Positions 16,701-24,912 of a stretch of 64,000 nucleotides of DNA are shown here, piece by piece (positions within the stretch are counted from its first letter, which is position 1; every line of letters starts with the position of its first letter). The stretch lies in contig NZ_LMLU01000005.1 of assembly GCF_001422665.1 (NCBI RefSeq), positions 310,001 through 374,000 on the forward strand, given 5' to 3'. Made by a program: the position numbers and the translations under genes. This DNA comes from Arthrobacter sp. Leaf234. GTDB lineage: Bacteria; Actinomycetota; Actinomycetes; Actinomycetales; Micrococcaceae. Under the pieces are notes generated by a model. The model did no database searches, had not been told where the DNA came from, and saw nothing but the letters and a program-made list of their open reading frames with translations.

Positions 16701-17406
16701 GCAGGATGCCGCGGCCCCGCAGCGCGTCCTCGACGCGATCCGCCGCGACATCATCTTCGGGACGCTCCTGCCCGGCGTCCGGGTGACGGAGGCGGCTCTG
16801 GCCACGAAGTACGGTGTCTCTCGCGTCCCCGTCCGCGAGGCGCTGCGGGCCCTGGAGGCCGAAGGCTTCGTGGAGTCGAAGCCCTATGCGGGGTCCACGG
16901 TCGCGGAGATCCCGCTCGACGACGCCGAGGACCTCTTCGCGGTGCGCGGCGTCATCGAGTCCACCATCGCGCGCCGGGCGGCGCGCCGCGCGGCCGCGCA
17001 GTTCGCCGCGGACGCGCCCAGCACGCAGTGGTGGTCGGCGCGCCGGGCCCTTGCCGACATCCTCGACGACGGCGACCGCGCGGTGGCCGCCGATGCCCTC
17101 GCGGACCTCCCCGAACTCAACATCCGCTTCCACCTGGGCGTCGCGGAACTCAGCGGCAGTGCCTCGCTCGCGGCCCTGCTGCGCCAGATCTCGGGGAAGA
17201 TCGAGTGGCTGTACGCGGCGGACGTGGACAACCGCGGCAAGCAGTCCTGGGGTGAGCACCGGCTGATCATGGCGGCCATCGACGCGGGCAGCGAGGCGGA
17301 GGCCGAACGCCTGATGGCCGGCCACGTGGGCTCCTCGCACCGCGGGTACATGGAGCGGTTCGCCGCGCCGCGGGACGCGGACGGCGGGACCGCCCACCGG
17401 GGCTGA
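16666..17406 (+). CDS. GntR family regulator (FCD subfamily)
   Basis: The 246-aa protein has a winged-helix GntR domain (about residues 18-80: VLDAIRRDIIFGTLLPGVRV, LATKYGVSRVPVREALRALE) and an all-helical FCD effector domain, often metal-dependent. The TTG start at 16666 follows AAGGAG and overlaps the ATPase gene by 35 bp, making it the last gene of the peptide-import operon. It probably controls this operon through the symmetrical sites near 9595-9635; that link is inference. Confidence 0.85.
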   Translation: MEPSRARRLRPEQDAAAPQRVLDAIRRDIIFGTLLPGVRVTEAALATKYGVSRVPVREALRALEAEGFVESKPYAGSTVAEIPLDDAEDLFAVRGVIESTIARRAARRAAAQFAADAPSTQWWSARRALADILDDGDRAVAADALADLPELNIRFHLGVAELSGSASLAALLRQISGKIEWLYAADVDNRGKQSWGEHRLIMAAIDAGSEAEAERLMAGHVGSSHRGYMERFAAPRDADGGTAHRG

Positions 17407-17450
17407 GGCCGCGCCGCGCCGCGACGCGGGAAGCCCCGCGGGTGCTCCGG

Positions 17451-18707
17451 CTACAGGAACGGGCGCAGCGGCGCGAGGATCGCCTCGCTCACGCGGGCCA
17501 CGAGGTGCCGGCTGTCCCATTCCTCCTTGCTGAGCACGCGGCTGTTGGAGGTGTCCACCTCGAAGATCCGCTCCATGGTCGCGGCGAGGGCGCGGTCGAA
17601 GATCTCGAGGTTGATCTCGTAGTTGCCCGTCAGGCTCAGGCGGTCGATGTTGGCGGTACCGACGGTGCTCCACTCGCCGTCGATCGTCGCGGTCTTCGCG
17701 TGGATCATGGAGTTCTGGTACAGCAGGATCTGGACGCCCGCGTCGATCAGGGAGGAGTAGAACCCGCGCGAGAGCCAGTCCGAGACCACGTGGTTGGAGT
17801 CCTCGGGCAGGATCACGCGGACGTCCACGCCCCGGCGGCTGGCCCGCAGCAGGGCGTCGAGGATCTGCCGGTCCGGGATGAAGTAGGCCGTCGTGATGAA
17901 GATGTGGTGCCGCGCCCGGTTGATCGCGTCCAGGTAGATCCCCCGGATGGGGAACACGAGGTTCGCGGGGATGTTGTTCACGGCGCGGATGCGCGGCTCC
18001 CAGAAGGATGCACTGAGATCGGGGAGCTCGGGCCTGCGCGGGATGGCCCGCAGGTTCCAGAACCCGACGAAGGCCTCGCGGAGCTCCCAGACCGAGGGGC
18101 CGCGGATCTCCAGGTGCGTGTCCCGCCATTTGGTGGCGTAGAGGGAGCCGATGTTGTAGCCGCCCACGAAGCCCACCTCGTCGTCGACCACCAGGACCTT
18201 GCGGTGGTCCAGCCCGGTGCCACGGATGTTCGTGAAGACGATGGAGGGCCGGAGCACGGGGAAGCGGTAGGCATTGACGCGTGGATGCCAGGCGTAGAAG
18301 AACGGGTTGACCACGAGGTTCGCGAACCCGTCGTAGATCACGAAGACCTTCACTCCGCGCTCCGCAGCGCGGTTCACGGCGTCGCGGAAGCGCGCACCGA
18401 CCTCGTCACCCTTCCAGATGTACGTCTCGAGGAGTACCTGGTGCTCGGCCCGGTCGATCGCGGCGATCATCGCGTCGAAGAGGTCCTCGCCGTACGTGTA
18501 GACCGTGGTGTCCGTGTCGGCGATCCTCGTGTGGAACGTCCCCGGTTGCGGGAAGCCCGGCCGCTTGCGGCGCTGGCGCTTCTGGTAGGTGTCCACGGCG
18601 ACCAGGCCCGCGATCACCACCGCCTGCGCCGAGAACAGGCCGAGAGCGGCCCGCTTCATCGTGACCCGGGCGAAGCCCATCACCGTCTTCTGCTTGAACC
18701 AGCCCAT
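17451..18707 (-). CDS. Phospholipase D superfamily protein, cardiolipin synthase-like
   Basis: The 418-aa protein has one N-terminal membrane helix (about residues 18-38) and two HKD motifs, LDHRKVLVVDD and MIHAKTATIDG, each with a downstream GG or GTAN segment (GFVGGYNIG, STVGTANID). This is the arrangement of bacterial cardiolipin synthases, which join phosphatidylglycerol molecules at the membrane. Only one membrane helix is seen, fewer than in ClsA, so ClsB-like or other phospholipid transfer is possible. The ATG at 18707 removes a poorly supported upstream extension. It is convergent with the GntR gene. Confidence 0.85.
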   Translation of the reverse strand: MGWFKQKTVMGFARVTMKRAALGLFSAQAVVIAGLVAVDTYQKRQRRKRPGFPQPGTFHTRIADTDTTVYTYGEDLFDAMIAAIDRAEHQVLLETYIWKGDEVGARFRDAVNRAAERGVKVFVIYDGFANLVVNPFFYAWHPRVNAYRFPVLRPSIVFTNIRGTGLDHRKVLVVDDEVGFVGGYNIGSLYATKWRDTHLEIRGPSVWELREAFVGFWNLRAIPRRPELPDLSASFWEPRIRAVNNIPANLVFPIRGIYLDAINRARHHIFITTAYFIPDRQILDALLRASRRGVDVRVILPEDSNHVVSDWLSRGFYSSLIDAGVQILLYQNSMIHAKTATIDGEWSTVGTANIDRLSLTGNYEINLEIFDRALAATMERIFEVDTSNSRVLSKEEWDSRHLVARVSEAILAPLRPFL

Positions 18708-18756
18708 ACATCCAGCGTATCGCCTCGTCGGTACCGGCCCGCCGGGGGCGGCCGGA

Positions 18757-19500
18757 TCAGTGCCCGCCGACCTCGAGGGCCTGCGCGACGGCGGTGTCGA
18801 CGCCCGCACGCCAGGGGAAGCCGTGCCCCGGGAGCACCGTCCTCGCCGCAGTGGCCCGCAGCGCCTCCAGCGACCGCAGCGCCGTGGCGGTGTCCGCGGT
18901 CGCCGCGCGCGCGACCACCTGCGGTCCGGGGTGGCCGGTGTACGGATCGAGCGTCACGAGGGCATCACCGCTGATCACGGCGTCGCGGTCGGAGAAGTGG
19001 AGCCCGCAGTGACCCTTCGTGTGACCGGGCGTCGGCACGAGCAGCGGCGCGCCGGGCAGCGCCGCGGCCGCCTCGGGGGTGAGTGGGAGGGTGTCCGCCA
19101 CGCCCTCGACCATCAGGGCGCCGGCCGCGGTCATCCGGGCGAGGCCGGGGACGGCGCGGGGATACCGGAGCGGATACAGGAAGGGCGTGCGCTCGCGCTC
19201 GTAGCTGTAGGGGTGCGCCGCGATGCGGGCGTCGTCGGGATGGCAGTACACGGGGATCCCGTAGCGCGACCTCAGGTGCTCGGCGGTGCCCACGTGGTCG
19301 AAGTGCCCGTGGGTCAGGACGATCGCCCGGAGGTCCCCGACGGGACGGCCGATCCGCTCCATCGCCTCCAGCAGCAGGCCCTTCGAGCGCGGCAGGCCCG
19401 TGTCCACGAGCAGCACGCCGTCGTCGTCCTCCACGAGGTAGACGTTCGTCCTCGCGTGCTCGAGGTAGTGGATCCCCGGGGCGATGTCCGTCCTGATCAT
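18757..19500 (-). CDS. MBL-fold metallo-hydrolase
   Basis: The 247-aa protein carries the metallo-beta-lactamase-fold metal motif LTHGHFDHVG (HxHxDH), a following PTPGHTKGHC histidine and an SGDALVTLD aspartate, enough for a dinuclear zinc site. It resembles glyoxalase II-like and general hydrolases of the superfamily. The substrate is not evident. The start at 19500 (MIRTDIAPGIHYLE) fits the usual first strand of the fold. Confidence 0.85.
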   Translation of the reverse strand: MIRTDIAPGIHYLEHARTNVYLVEDDDGVLLVDTGLPRSKGLLLEAMERIGRPVGDLRAIVLTHGHFDHVGTAEHLRSRYGIPVYCHPDDARIAAHPYSYERERTPFLYPLRYPRAVPGLARMTAAGALMVEGVADTLPLTPEAAAALPGAPLLVPTPGHTKGHCGLHFSDRDAVISGDALVTLDPYTGHPGPQVVARAATADTATALRSLEALRATAARTVLPGHGFPWRAGVDTAVAQALEVGGH

Positions 19501-19709
19501 GCTGTGCCTCACTCGTGCTCGTGGTGTGCCGGTCCCTGGTTCCGACCCTAGGCAGGCGGTGGCGTGGCGACAAGGAGGACGATGCGGCGCTGCCGGGGTT
19601 TCCATCGGCGCCCGCAGTGGCTACCTTGGGGACAGCAGGACGGGCACGGCACCCGAGCGCGGCAGCGGCGCGACCGAGGGCCGGGAGGCCGATCCTCGGG
19701 AGGCACAGG

Positions 19710-19988
19710 ATGACGACGGGCATGAGCCAGCAGGAGCAGCAGCGCCTGACGTGCGCCGCTTTCCGCTCGACCGCGCTGTCGACGTACGACCTGTGGCTGC
19801 GGTACTTCAGCCTCGGCGGCAACGCCGGTGAGGAGGAGGTGGACGCCTACCTCTACAGCTCCCTGTTGCTCCCGCCCTTCGAGCGGGACGTCCTCGCGCT
19901 CGCCGTCAACGAATTCATCGCCGACCAGCCCCCGGCGCCCCCGGGCGCCGGCGGCATGGAGGGCCCGACGGCGCCCGCCGCCGGCTAG
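19710..19988 (+). CDS. Hypothetical 92-aa protein
   Basis: A short acidic protein begins MTTGMSQQEQQRLTCAAFRS, with a helical, aromatic-rich middle and a Pro/Gly/Ala tail. A GGGAGG site precedes the ATG. The pattern (AFRSTALSTYDLWLRYFSLGG) recurs in small actinobacterial proteins of unknown role as far as can be judged by eye. Its stop overlaps the 3' end of the convergent SRAP gene. Confidence 0.65.
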   Translation: MTTGMSQQEQQRLTCAAFRSTALSTYDLWLRYFSLGGNAGEEEVDAYLYSSLLLPPFERDVLALAVNEFIADQPPAPPGAGGMEGPTAPAAG

Positions 19989-20740
19989 AGCAGGGTCTGC
20001 TGTTCGGCGTCCGCCGTCACGTCCCCCGGCAGCGGGTCGATGAGATCGGGGCCGTTGTTGCGCACGGAGCCGACGCGGGATCCCACGAGCCGGGGCAGCA
20101 GGTGCGGGTCGGGGATGGCGTCCAGCAGTTGCTGCACCGCGGGGCGCGCATCATTCCGGGGGTCGAGCCAGTCGCCGCGCAGGTCGGCGGGGACGATCAC
20201 CGGGGTGCGGTCGTGGATCTCACCCAGGGCGTCGCTCGCCGGTCGGGTGATGATGCTGCAGCTGACCACCCAGGTGCCCTTCGGGTGTTCCTCGGACGCC
20301 GTCGCCGGGTCACGCCAGAACTCGTACAGGCCGGCGAATCCGAGGTGCCCGCCGTCCGGGCCGTGCAGGTAGATGGGGGTCTTGGTGCCGTCGTCGTTCT
20401 TCCGCCACTCGTAGTAGCCGTCCGCCGGGACGATCCCGCGGCGCTTGAGGGCCGCGGCGCGGAAGGAGGGCTTCTCGAGGAGGGTCTCGCTGCGGGCGTT
20501 GATCATGCGCGAGCCCACGGACGCGGACTTCGACCAGGACGGGATGAGTCCCCACCGGGCCGGTTCCAGCCATCGGGTCAGTTCACCCGTCTCCGGGTCG
20601 AGGCGTTCGACGACGAGCTGCACGGTGTCGGTGGGAGCCACGTTCCAGGACGGCTCGATCTCGCCCTCGACCGCCTCGTCCACCTCGAAGGCGTCGATGA
20701 GGTCGGCCTTGTTGCCGGCGATCACGAATCGTCCGCACAT
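19985..20740 (-). CDS. SOS response-associated peptidase family protein (SRAP/YedK)
   Basis: The 251-aa protein starts MCGRFV, with the family's invariant Cys2 exposed after methionine removal. It also carries the conserved acidic residue in DGYYEWRKN and a histidine in EIHDRTPVIV. YedK/HMCES proteins form a thiazolidine crosslink with abasic sites in single-stranded DNA and shield them during replication. The ATG at 20740 is fixed by the Cys2 requirement. No SOS box was recognised nearby. Confidence 0.93.
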   Translation of the reverse strand: MCGRFVIAGNKADLIDAFEVDEAVEGEIEPSWNVAPTDTVQLVVERLDPETGELTRWLEPARWGLIPSWSKSASVGSRMINARSETLLEKPSFRAAALKRRGIVPADGYYEWRKNDDGTKTPIYLHGPDGGHLGFAGLYEFWRDPATASEEHPKGTWVVSCSIITRPASDALGEIHDRTPVIVPADLRGDWLDPRNDARPAVQQLLDAIPDPHLLPRLVGSRVGSVRNNGPDLIDPLPGDVTADAEQQTLL

Positions 20741-20768
20741 GGCGCCCGGGTCCTTCCGTCGTCTGCCA

Positions 20769-20803
20769 CGCCGGTGGCCCCGCGGGTGAGCGGGCCACCG
20801 GCG
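20769..20803 (-). terminator. GC-rich hairpin terminator after the DoxX gene
   Basis: A perfect 12-bp stem (CGCCGGTGGCCC with GGGCCACCGGCG) with an 11-nt loop lies between the DoxX stop and the SRAP start. It has no T tract, as is usual for many high-GC actinobacterial terminators. Confidence 0.55.
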
Positions 20804-20810
20804 GGGGTGC

Positions 20811-21221
20811 CTACTTCTTCTTGCGGTCCAGCAGCAGTGCGAGGGCGATCCCGACCATCCAGATGTCCTTCGCGACGGACGTGCCGTCCTGCGTGGGACG
20901 GACACCGTCCTCCTGCGTGAGCTCCGGGGTGCGGAAGTACATGGTCATCATGCCGGCCGAGAAGGCCAGGAGCCCGACGCCCGCGAGCCGGCTGGGGATG
21001 AACGGTGCCAGCAGCGCCGAGCCGACGGCGATCTCCGAGGCGGCGAGGACCTTGCCGAACTGCTGGGCCTCGAGCTGGCTGAACTGCGGGAAGGCCTTCG
21101 ACGCCATGGCCTGCAGGTAGCCGGCCGAGCCCTCGTCGAGGCTCGTCTTGCCCAGGCCGGAGTTGAGGATGAAGGCGCCGGTGGTGAGGCGGAGCGGTAC
21201 GTGGCTGGGGCGGAAACCCAT
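20811..21221 (-). CDS. DoxX-like membrane protein
   Basis: The 136-aa protein has four hydrophobic stretches and a DoxX-like layout: TTGAFILNSGLGKTSLD at the start, then LAASEIAVGSALLAPF and LLAFSAGMMTMYFR, and a lysine-rich end. DoxX-family proteins are small membrane proteins, some linked to thiol or oxidative-stress complexes. The start at 21221 excludes a 12-residue extension lacking a ribosome site. It is a single gene. Confidence 0.7.
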   Translation of the reverse strand: MGFRPSHVPLRLTTGAFILNSGLGKTSLDEGSAGYLQAMASKAFPQFSQLEAQQFGKVLAASEIAVGSALLAPFIPSRLAGVGLLAFSAGMMTMYFRTPELTQEDGVRPTQDGTSVAKDIWMVGIALALLLDRKKK

Positions 21222-21296
21222 GGTGGTGCCTTTCGTCGGAGGGGAGTTCGGGAGCATGGTCCGCCTGTGAGCCTACGGCCGCTACGGTCGGGGCCG

Positions 21297-21695
21297 CTAG
21301 TCCTGTCCGGGGGGTCCGGCGACACCACCGGCCCCAGGGGTGCCCGCGACGTCGGGGAGGTCCGCACCGGCCATGAAGGCGCAGAGCTGGACGCGCACTT
21401 CCGCACCCTCCGCCCGGTCACCGAGGGCGTGCCGGACGGCGGTCGCGACGCGCCGCACGAGCGCAGGGCCCGGATACTCGGACAGCCCGGCGAAGCGGAT
21501 GTGCACCACGAGGGTGCCGGCCTCCTCCCGGAGTCCCACGAGTCCCTCCCCGTCCGTGGCGGCCACCGTGCGGGCACGGCCCGCCTCGAGGATGGTGCGG
21601 AGGGCGGAGTGCGGGGGATAGAGGCCCGCGACACCCTCGGTCGCCATGACCTGCGCCTCGATCGCGCGGGCGAGGTCCGGGAGGTCGGTGGTCAT
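21297..21695 (-). CDS. Small Asp23/Gls24-like protein
   Basis: The 132-aa protein lacks membrane segments. An Asp23-like strand-helix pattern is seen in RAIEAQVMATEGVAGLYPPH, and GTLVVHIRFAGLSEYPGPAL matches the family's regularly alternating strand and helix. Its ATG overlaps the stop of the zinc-finger/Asp23 gene (ATGA), so it is the third gene of the sigma-factor operon. It probably works with that protein at the envelope. The relationship is by eye, so the family call is moderate. Confidence 0.6.
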   Translation of the reverse strand: MTTDLPDLARAIEAQVMATEGVAGLYPPHSALRTILEAGRARTVAATDGEGLVGLREEAGTLVVHIRFAGLSEYPGPALVRRVATAVRHALGDRAEGAEVRVQLCAFMAGADLPDVAGTPGAGGVAGPPGQD

Positions 21696-22303
21696 GGCTG
21701 GTCCTCTCCGGCGCCATCGGTCCCGAACAGGTCGGTGACCGTGATGTCCACTCCCTGGAGATCGAGCTCGGTGTGGGTGGTGAGCGCCTCGGCGACGGCG
21801 GAGCGCAGCGCGTCCACGAGGGTGGGGAGGCGATACCCGTGCAGGGCCGTGACACTGAGCTCCACGCGGGTCTGCGCACCGGGCTCGGTGATGTCGCCGT
21901 GCAGGCGGCACTTGCCGATGGTCACGCCGTCGATGCCGTCGCCGGTCCGCCGGATGAGGGCGACGACGGCACCCTCTGTCTCCGAGAGGCCGTCATCGGG
22001 ATCGTCCGAGGCGACCGGGATGGAGCGGCCGGCACGGGTCTCCAGCCGGAGGTTGGAGAGGATGTCCTGCAGCCAGCCGTCGGACTCGGCGGCGATGCGG
22101 GCGTCGTCCTCCGCGAGCGACCGCGTCAGGTCCCCGAGCGAGCGGAGGCTCGCGAGGCCCGACTGGCACTGGGGACACTGCCGGTAGTGCCCCTCGTAGG
22201 GCGAGCTGCCGGTGGCCAGGTAGTCGGCGAGCTCGTCGATGGAGTGGCCGCAGTCGTCCGCGGGGGAGTGATCGCCGACCCCGCGCGTGTCGTCCTCGCT
22301 CAT
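21692..22303 (-). CDS. Zinc-finger (anti-sigma-like) protein fused to an Asp23/Gls24 domain
   Basis: The 203-aa protein has an N-terminal zinc-binding motif, YEGHYRQCPQCQ (HxxxCxxC) after a Cys-His-containing segment, as in zf-HC2 anti-sigma factors. Its C-terminal half (about 100-200, TEGAVVALIRRTGDGIDGVT, RVELSVTALHGYRLP) reads like an Asp23/Gls24 envelope-stress domain. The ATG overlaps the sigma factor stop (ATGA) and has GGAGG upstream. It probably binds the sigma factor encoded just before it. No membrane helix is present, so it would be a cytoplasmic antagonist. Confidence 0.75.
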   Translation of the reverse strand: MSEDDTRGVGDHSPADDCGHSIDELADYLATGSSPYEGHYRQCPQCQSGLASLRSLGDLTRSLAEDDARIAAESDGWLQDILSNLRLETRAGRSIPVASDDPDDGLSETEGAVVALIRRTGDGIDGVTIGKCRLHGDITEPGAQTRVELSVTALHGYRLPTLVDALRSAVAEALTTHTELDLQGVDITVTDLFGTDGAGEDQP

Positions 22304-22875
22304 CGCCACCCCTCCATGTCCCTCATCAGCCTAGCGCGGGCCCGGGCGAGGCGTCCTCGGACGCTCTCGCTGGTCAGGCCGAGCTGCTCCGCGATCTCGT
22401 CGTAGGAGAGACCGCCCATCTCCTTGAGGACCCAGCACTGGCGCTGCTCGGCGGGCAGTGCCTCGAGGGAGCGGGCGAGGGCGTCGAGCCCCGACCCGGA
22501 GATCGTGGCGCTCTCGGGGGTGGGGGAGCTGTCCGAGACCTCGGCGAGGGAATCGGCGTCGGCGTGCTCGCGCCGGCGCCGCACGATGTCGATGCTCCGC
22601 CTGCCGCAGATCCGCATGAGCCAGGACTTGACCACGGAGCCGTCGCGGAGTTCCCCGAGGTGGTCCCACGCGTGGATCAGGGTCTCCTGGACGGCGTCGT
22701 CCGCGTCCGCCGTCGAACCGGTCAGGCGGACCGCGTAGCCGCGCATCATCGGACCGTAGCGGCGCGCGAGCACCTCGAACGCGGCGGTGTCGCCGTCGGT
22801 CGCGCGTTCACACAGCACCACGTCGGGCAGTGCGTCCAGCTGGATGTTCCGTTCAGGAGGTGTCACCCTCGGCAT
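22300..22875 (-). CDS. RNA polymerase sigma-70 family (ECF) factor
   Basis: The 191-aa protein has sigma region 2 (about residues 20-90: AAFEVLARRYGPMMRGYAVR, DADDAVQETLIHAW) and region 4 (about 130-185: LPAEQRQCWVLKEMGGLSYD, AEQLGLTSESVRGRLARARA), with no region 3. This is the ECF layout. ATG 22875 overlaps a GAGGGAG that is slightly close to it; GTG 22866 is an alternative. It heads a three-gene operon with overlapping stop-start pairs and its likely zinc-finger antagonist. Confidence 0.88.
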   Translation of the reverse strand: MPRVTPPERNIQLDALPDVVLCERATDGDTAAFEVLARRYGPMMRGYAVRLTGSTADADDAVQETLIHAWDHLGELRDGSVVKSWLMRICGRRSIDIVRRRREHADADSLAEVSDSSPTPESATISGSGLDALARSLEALPAEQRQCWVLKEMGGLSYDEIAEQLGLTSESVRGRLARARARLMRDMEGWR

Positions 22876-23067
22876 CTCCCTCGACCTCGATATGCCCCTC
22901 CTGCCCAGTGAACCGCACTTCGGTTGAAGCTCAAACTCACCGGGCCGGATCGATGCAAGTTTCCACAATGTTTCTCGACCTGCCGCGCTGAGTTCACGAT
23001 CTTCGCCGGCGGCTCTGCTTTGATGACAAGCAGCGAGCGAGACCCATCGGCTATCGGAGTAGGTTTC

Positions 23068-23988
23068 ATGGTCCCCCGGACTGCAGAACACCCCCGGCAT
23101 CAGCACTTCATCCTCCACATGAGCGACACGCACCTGCTCGGGGGTGATGCGCCCCTCTACGGCGCGGTGGACAGCGAACTCCGGCTCCGCGAGGTCTTCG
23201 AGGACCTCGAGCAGTCAGGGGCACGGCCGCAGGCCATCGTGTTCACGGGGGACCTCGCGGACAAGGGCGAGCCGGGCGCCTACGCGAAGCTCCGCGCCAT
23301 CGTCGATCCAGCAGCCGCCCGCCTCGGCGCCACGGTCATCTGGGCGATGGGGAACCACGACGACCGCGCGGCCTTCCGCCGGGGGCTGCTCGACGAGGAA
23401 CCCTCGGCCGGGGCGGGGGCACCCGTGGACGCGGTGCACTTCATCGACGGGCTCCGCATCATCACGATGGACTCCACCGTCCCCGGTCACCACCACGGCG
23501 AGTTCAGCCACGAGCAGCTCCGCTGGCTCGCGCGCGAGCTCGTGGTACCTGCTCCGCACGGCACCATCCTGGCCCTCCACCATCCGCCTGTCCCGAGCGT
23601 GCAGGATCTCGCGGTGCTCGTGGAGCTCCGGGACCAGCGTTCGCTCGCGGAGGTGGTCCGCGGCTCGGATGTCCGCACCATCCTCGCCGGGCACCTGCAC
23701 TACTCGACCACGGCGATGTTCGCCGGCGTGCCGGTCTCGGTGGCCAGTGCCACCTGCTACACCCAGGACCTGCTGTTCGACGGCGGCGGATCGCGCGGGC
23801 GGGACGGCGCCCAGTCCTACAACCTCGTGCACGTGTACGAGGAGACGATCGTCCACTCGGTGGTGCCCGCGGGCCGCCACGCCTCCGTCGGTGAGGTGGT
23901 CCCCCGCGAGGAGACACGACGGCGGCTCGAGGCGCACGGCGTGGTCATCGCCGAGGGCGGCCGCACCCGGCACCTCACCTCCGCCTGA
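23068..23988 (+). CDS. Metallophosphoesterase, cAMP phosphodiesterase-like
   Basis: The 306-aa protein has the calcineurin-like motifs in order: SDTH (about residue 19), GDLAD, GNHDDR, a pair of histidines in ALHHPPVP, and GHLHYS. This is the signature of CpdA-type class III 3',5'-cyclic nucleotide phosphodiesterases, which act with two metal ions. The ATG at 23068 follows GGAGTAGG. It is divergent from the sigma-factor operon. The glutaminase in this window also has a cyclic-nucleotide-binding-like domain; no direct link is shown. Confidence 0.85.
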   Translation: MVPRTAEHPRHQHFILHMSDTHLLGGDAPLYGAVDSELRLREVFEDLEQSGARPQAIVFTGDLADKGEPGAYAKLRAIVDPAAARLGATVIWAMGNHDDRAAFRRGLLDEEPSAGAGAPVDAVHFIDGLRIITMDSTVPGHHHGEFSHEQLRWLARELVVPAPHGTILALHHPPVPSVQDLAVLVELRDQRSLAEVVRGSDVRTILAGHLHYSTTAMFAGVPVSVASATCYTQDLLFDGGGSRGRDGAQSYNLVHVYEETIVHSVVPAGRHASVGEVVPREETRRRLEAHGVVIAEGGRTRHLTSA

Positions 23989-24072
23989 CCGGCGGCGTGC
24001 GCGGCCGTCTGCCCGGGTGGCCGTCCCGGCGAGCGCCCAGCCGATGACTCGACCAGCAGGCCGGCCGTCGGC

Positions 24073-24870
24073 TCAGCCCAGCGAGGCAGGAAGACCCACA
24101 CTGAACAGGGTCCTGGGGTCCTGCAGCAGCGCGGGCGGTTCGATGTCCGAGCGGCGCAGCCAGCCGCTGAGCCGGGCGGCACGGATCAGCCCGTCCTCGT
24201 GCATGAGCACGGGGCCCACGTGCCCCGTCCGGAAGTGCTCGCCGTCCGGGTCGGCGATCGCCACGGCGTCGCCGTCCTCCACCGCCTCCTCGAAGGTGTG
24301 GAGCTGGCGCTCCCATTTCGGCGCAGCCCGTCCGCCCGGGGGATCGGGCGGCATGAGCAGGGTCGCATCACCCTCCGGCGGGTGGGACGCCGCCCGCCAG
24401 ACCCACAGCCGCCGGCCCTCGGGTTCGGTGGGGATGCGTTCCACGTCAGGTTCCGGCCACAGGTACGGGAGGTCCTCCGGAGTGCCGGGGAACCGGCTGC
24501 GGTAGATCTCCGGGGCCTTCTGGATCAGGTTGGAGCGGTGGCTCACGTGGAGTGCGGCTTCACCCAGCCAGGGAGGCATCGGCACGTCGGGGTCCTCGAG
24601 CACGTGCGGCGCGAACTCCAGGATCAGGCGGTGCGTGGAGTCCGCGTGGCCGCGGGAGACCCATTCGGACACCATCGCGAGCCCGTACAGCGTGAGGGCA
24701 GGCACGTGCCCCATCCACATCCGGATGGCGGGATGCCGACGCCACCCGTAGTCGGGGATCACGAGGGCGCGGAGGGCCTGCAGGGTCTCGACCCGCTGCT
24801 TGCCGAGCCTCGCCTGGTCGAGGACCCGTGCGCTCGCCCCGAAGTCCGGATACGGCAGGAAGGTCTGCAT
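24073..24870 (-). CDS. MSMEG_6728 family protein, pyrimidine-dimer glycosylase-like
   Basis: The 265-aa protein begins MQTFLPYPDFGASARVLDQA, then carries ARLGKQRVETLQAL and WRRHPAIRMWMGHVPALT. These are the conserved features of a family related to T4 endonuclease V (pyrimidine dimer DNA glycosylase), with the expected arginine- and histidine-rich N-terminus. Its function in actinobacteria is not established. It is a single gene between the phosphodiesterase and Stealth genes, in the same direction as the Stealth gene. Confidence 0.75.
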   Translation of the reverse strand: MQTFLPYPDFGASARVLDQARLGKQRVETLQALRALVIPDYGWRRHPAIRMWMGHVPALTLYGLAMVSEWVSRGHADSTHRLILEFAPHVLEDPDVPMPPWLGEAALHVSHRSNLIQKAPEIYRSRFPGTPEDLPYLWPEPDVERIPTEPEGRRLWVWRAASHPPEGDATLLMPPDPPGGRAAPKWERQLHTFEEAVEDGDAVAIADPDGEHFRTGHVGPVLMHEDGLIRAARLSGWLRRSDIEPPALLQDPRTLFSVGLPASLG

Positions 24871-24912
24871 GGCGCCAGTGTTCCACGCGGCAGAGGCGCC
24901 CTGCCCGGAGGA

